From positions 1 through 5,685 of the forward strand of contig JAFDIX010000292.1 in the NCBI GenBank assembly GCA_019307805.1: a DNA stretch of 5,685 bases. The letters are read 5' to 3'. Source of the stretch: Deltaproteobacteria bacterium. Its GTDB lineage: Bacteria > Desulfobacterota > DSM-4660 > Desulfatiglandales > HGW-15. The position numbers were made by a program, and so were the translations under genes. Positions 5,261 through 5,685 of the stretch are shown one piece after another. Under the pieces are notes generated by a model that saw only the letters and a program-made list of their open reading frames with translations, was not told where the DNA came from and searched no databases. Each line of letters begins with the position of its first letter. Position 1 is the stretch's first letter.

Positions 5261-5338
5261 AACGTTAAAATCACCTCCCAACTTTGATGTTTCGGGGCGC
5301 ACATAGCGGAGGTCGAAAGGAAATCCAACTTAAGTTGG
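5232..5338. repeat. Overlapping inverted repeats beside the 113-bp element
   Basis: CCTTTCGAC (5232-5240), which lies in the right bulge of the 113-bp element, has an exact complement at 5312-5320. ACCTCC (5273-5278) pairs with GGAGGT (5308-5313), nested inside but sharing two bases with it. A perfect 14-bp palindrome, CCAACTTAAGTTGG, lies at 5325-5338, about 22 bases after the stop of the flavodoxin-like gene (5361). The last is a weak terminator candidate for that gene: short stem and few Ts behind it. Confidence 0.45.
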
Positions 5339-5360
5339 CATATCATGGCAAAATCACGAA

Positions 5361-5685
5361 TTAAGTCTTCGCGATATCACTAGCCATTCTCTTCGCCGTG
5401 TCTTTCGCTTTGTCAAGGACCGAATCGGGTTCGGTATACCAGCCTGGAACAACGTACTTGCCAACAACAATGGCTTTTGCGTAGTCATTCAACCTGTTAA
5501 AGCACTCTTGGATGAGGTCTGCGTTATTCTCGACCGGCCCATCACAGGTCACCAGAAGCGCTGTGCGTTTCCCCTCAACCACCGACTTGTAATCCGGTGT
5601 GTCGTAACCAGTTGCGAGGCAAAGGTGCCTATCGATAAGAGCTTTCATCTGCGAAGAGAACCCCCAACAATACAGAGGTGTAGCA
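5361..5685 (-). CDS. Flavodoxin-fold NADPH-dependent FMN reductase family protein, C-terminal part
   Basis: The frame is open to the right edge, so the internal ATG at 5648 is not the real start: twelve more codons upstream give ATPLYCWGFSSQ, which joins MKALIDR. Together they form the family's second FMN-binding loop ('sP-Yw--s-q-KafiDR'). About 107 residues are present; the N-terminal part, normally some 80-90 residues with the phosphate-binding loop, is outside the window. Further family features are the strand-loop LLVTCDGPVENNADLIQECF and the late strand AIVVGKYVVPGW, followed by a C-terminal helix. Such proteins are cytoplasmic, bind FMN, and reduce flavins, quinones or other acceptors with NAD(P)H, or shuttle electrons. 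The substrate is not visible. It is separated from the TPR gene by the structured intergenic region and converges on it. The family call is firm; the subgroup is not. Confidence 0.85.
   Translation of the reverse strand, partial: ATPLYCWGFSSQMKALIDRHLCLATGYDTPDYKSVVEGKRTALLVTCDGPVENNADLIQECFNRLNDYAKAIVVGKYVVPGWYTEPDSVLDKAKDTAKRMASDIAKT

Noticed and set aside
5148..5265. Integron attC site
   Set aside because: The folded shape with an asymmetric bulge is suggestive, but the outer cores do not fit RYYYAAC/GTTRRRY exactly, and there is no integrase or cassette array in view.
5262..5280. Strong ribosome-binding-like GGGAGGTGAT on the minus strand
   Set aside because: No ATG, GTG or TTG start at proper spacing follows it, and no open frame begins there.

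Overview
The window looks like chromosomal DNA of an anaerobic bacterium, most plausibly a Desulfobacterota-type sulfate reducer or syntroph. That guess rests on one operon: a tungsten-type aldehyde:ferredoxin oxidoreductase (AOR) family protein with a four-cluster, Tat-signalled ferredoxin subunit. No taxonomic marker gene is present. The operon is clearly richer in G+C than the DNA on either side.

Layout, left to right. (1) Positions 1-140, minus strand: the start of an exported protein with a clear signal peptide, cut by the window edge and probably of the DUF1254 family. (2) 141-602: no gene. This stretch holds two inverted repeats, the first copy of a dispersed repeat, and the terminator of the next operon. 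(3) 603-3691, minus strand: a three-gene operon read right to left, ferredoxin subunit, then AOR catalytic subunit, then a small cysteine-free protein of unknown function. It has a good sigma-70-type promoter (TTGACA-N18-AATAAT), a short leader with a perfect hairpin, strong ribosome binding sites, a 17-bp palindrome between the first two genes, and a terminator at the end. (4) 3783-4254: no recognisable gene; contains the second repeat copy. (5) 4378-4977, plus strand: a 199-residue protein with TPR-like helices. (6) 4978-5360: no gene, but the third repeat copy and a set of nested and overlapping inverted repeats, the largest a 113-bp element with perfect 14-bp ends. (7) 5361-5685, minus strand: the C-terminal part of a flavodoxin-fold FMN reductase family protein, cut by the right edge.

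How the genes work together: the ferredoxin subunit should pass electrons to or from the AOR, as in the aorA-aorB arrangement of multi-subunit tungsten AORs. The substrate cannot be read from the sequence. The AOR gene is damaged or misassembled near its 3' end. The conserved C-terminal block is present but in another reading frame, and about 25-32 residues that normally precede it are missing. The block ends at a TGA that overlaps the ATG of the third gene, which shows that this was the original frame.

I find no convincing new defence or mobile system. The best leads are the AOR lesion, the three-copy dispersed repeat that brackets both the AOR operon and the TPR gene, the structured region at 5148-5338, and the mismatch between a Tat-signalled ferredoxin and an unsignalled AOR.
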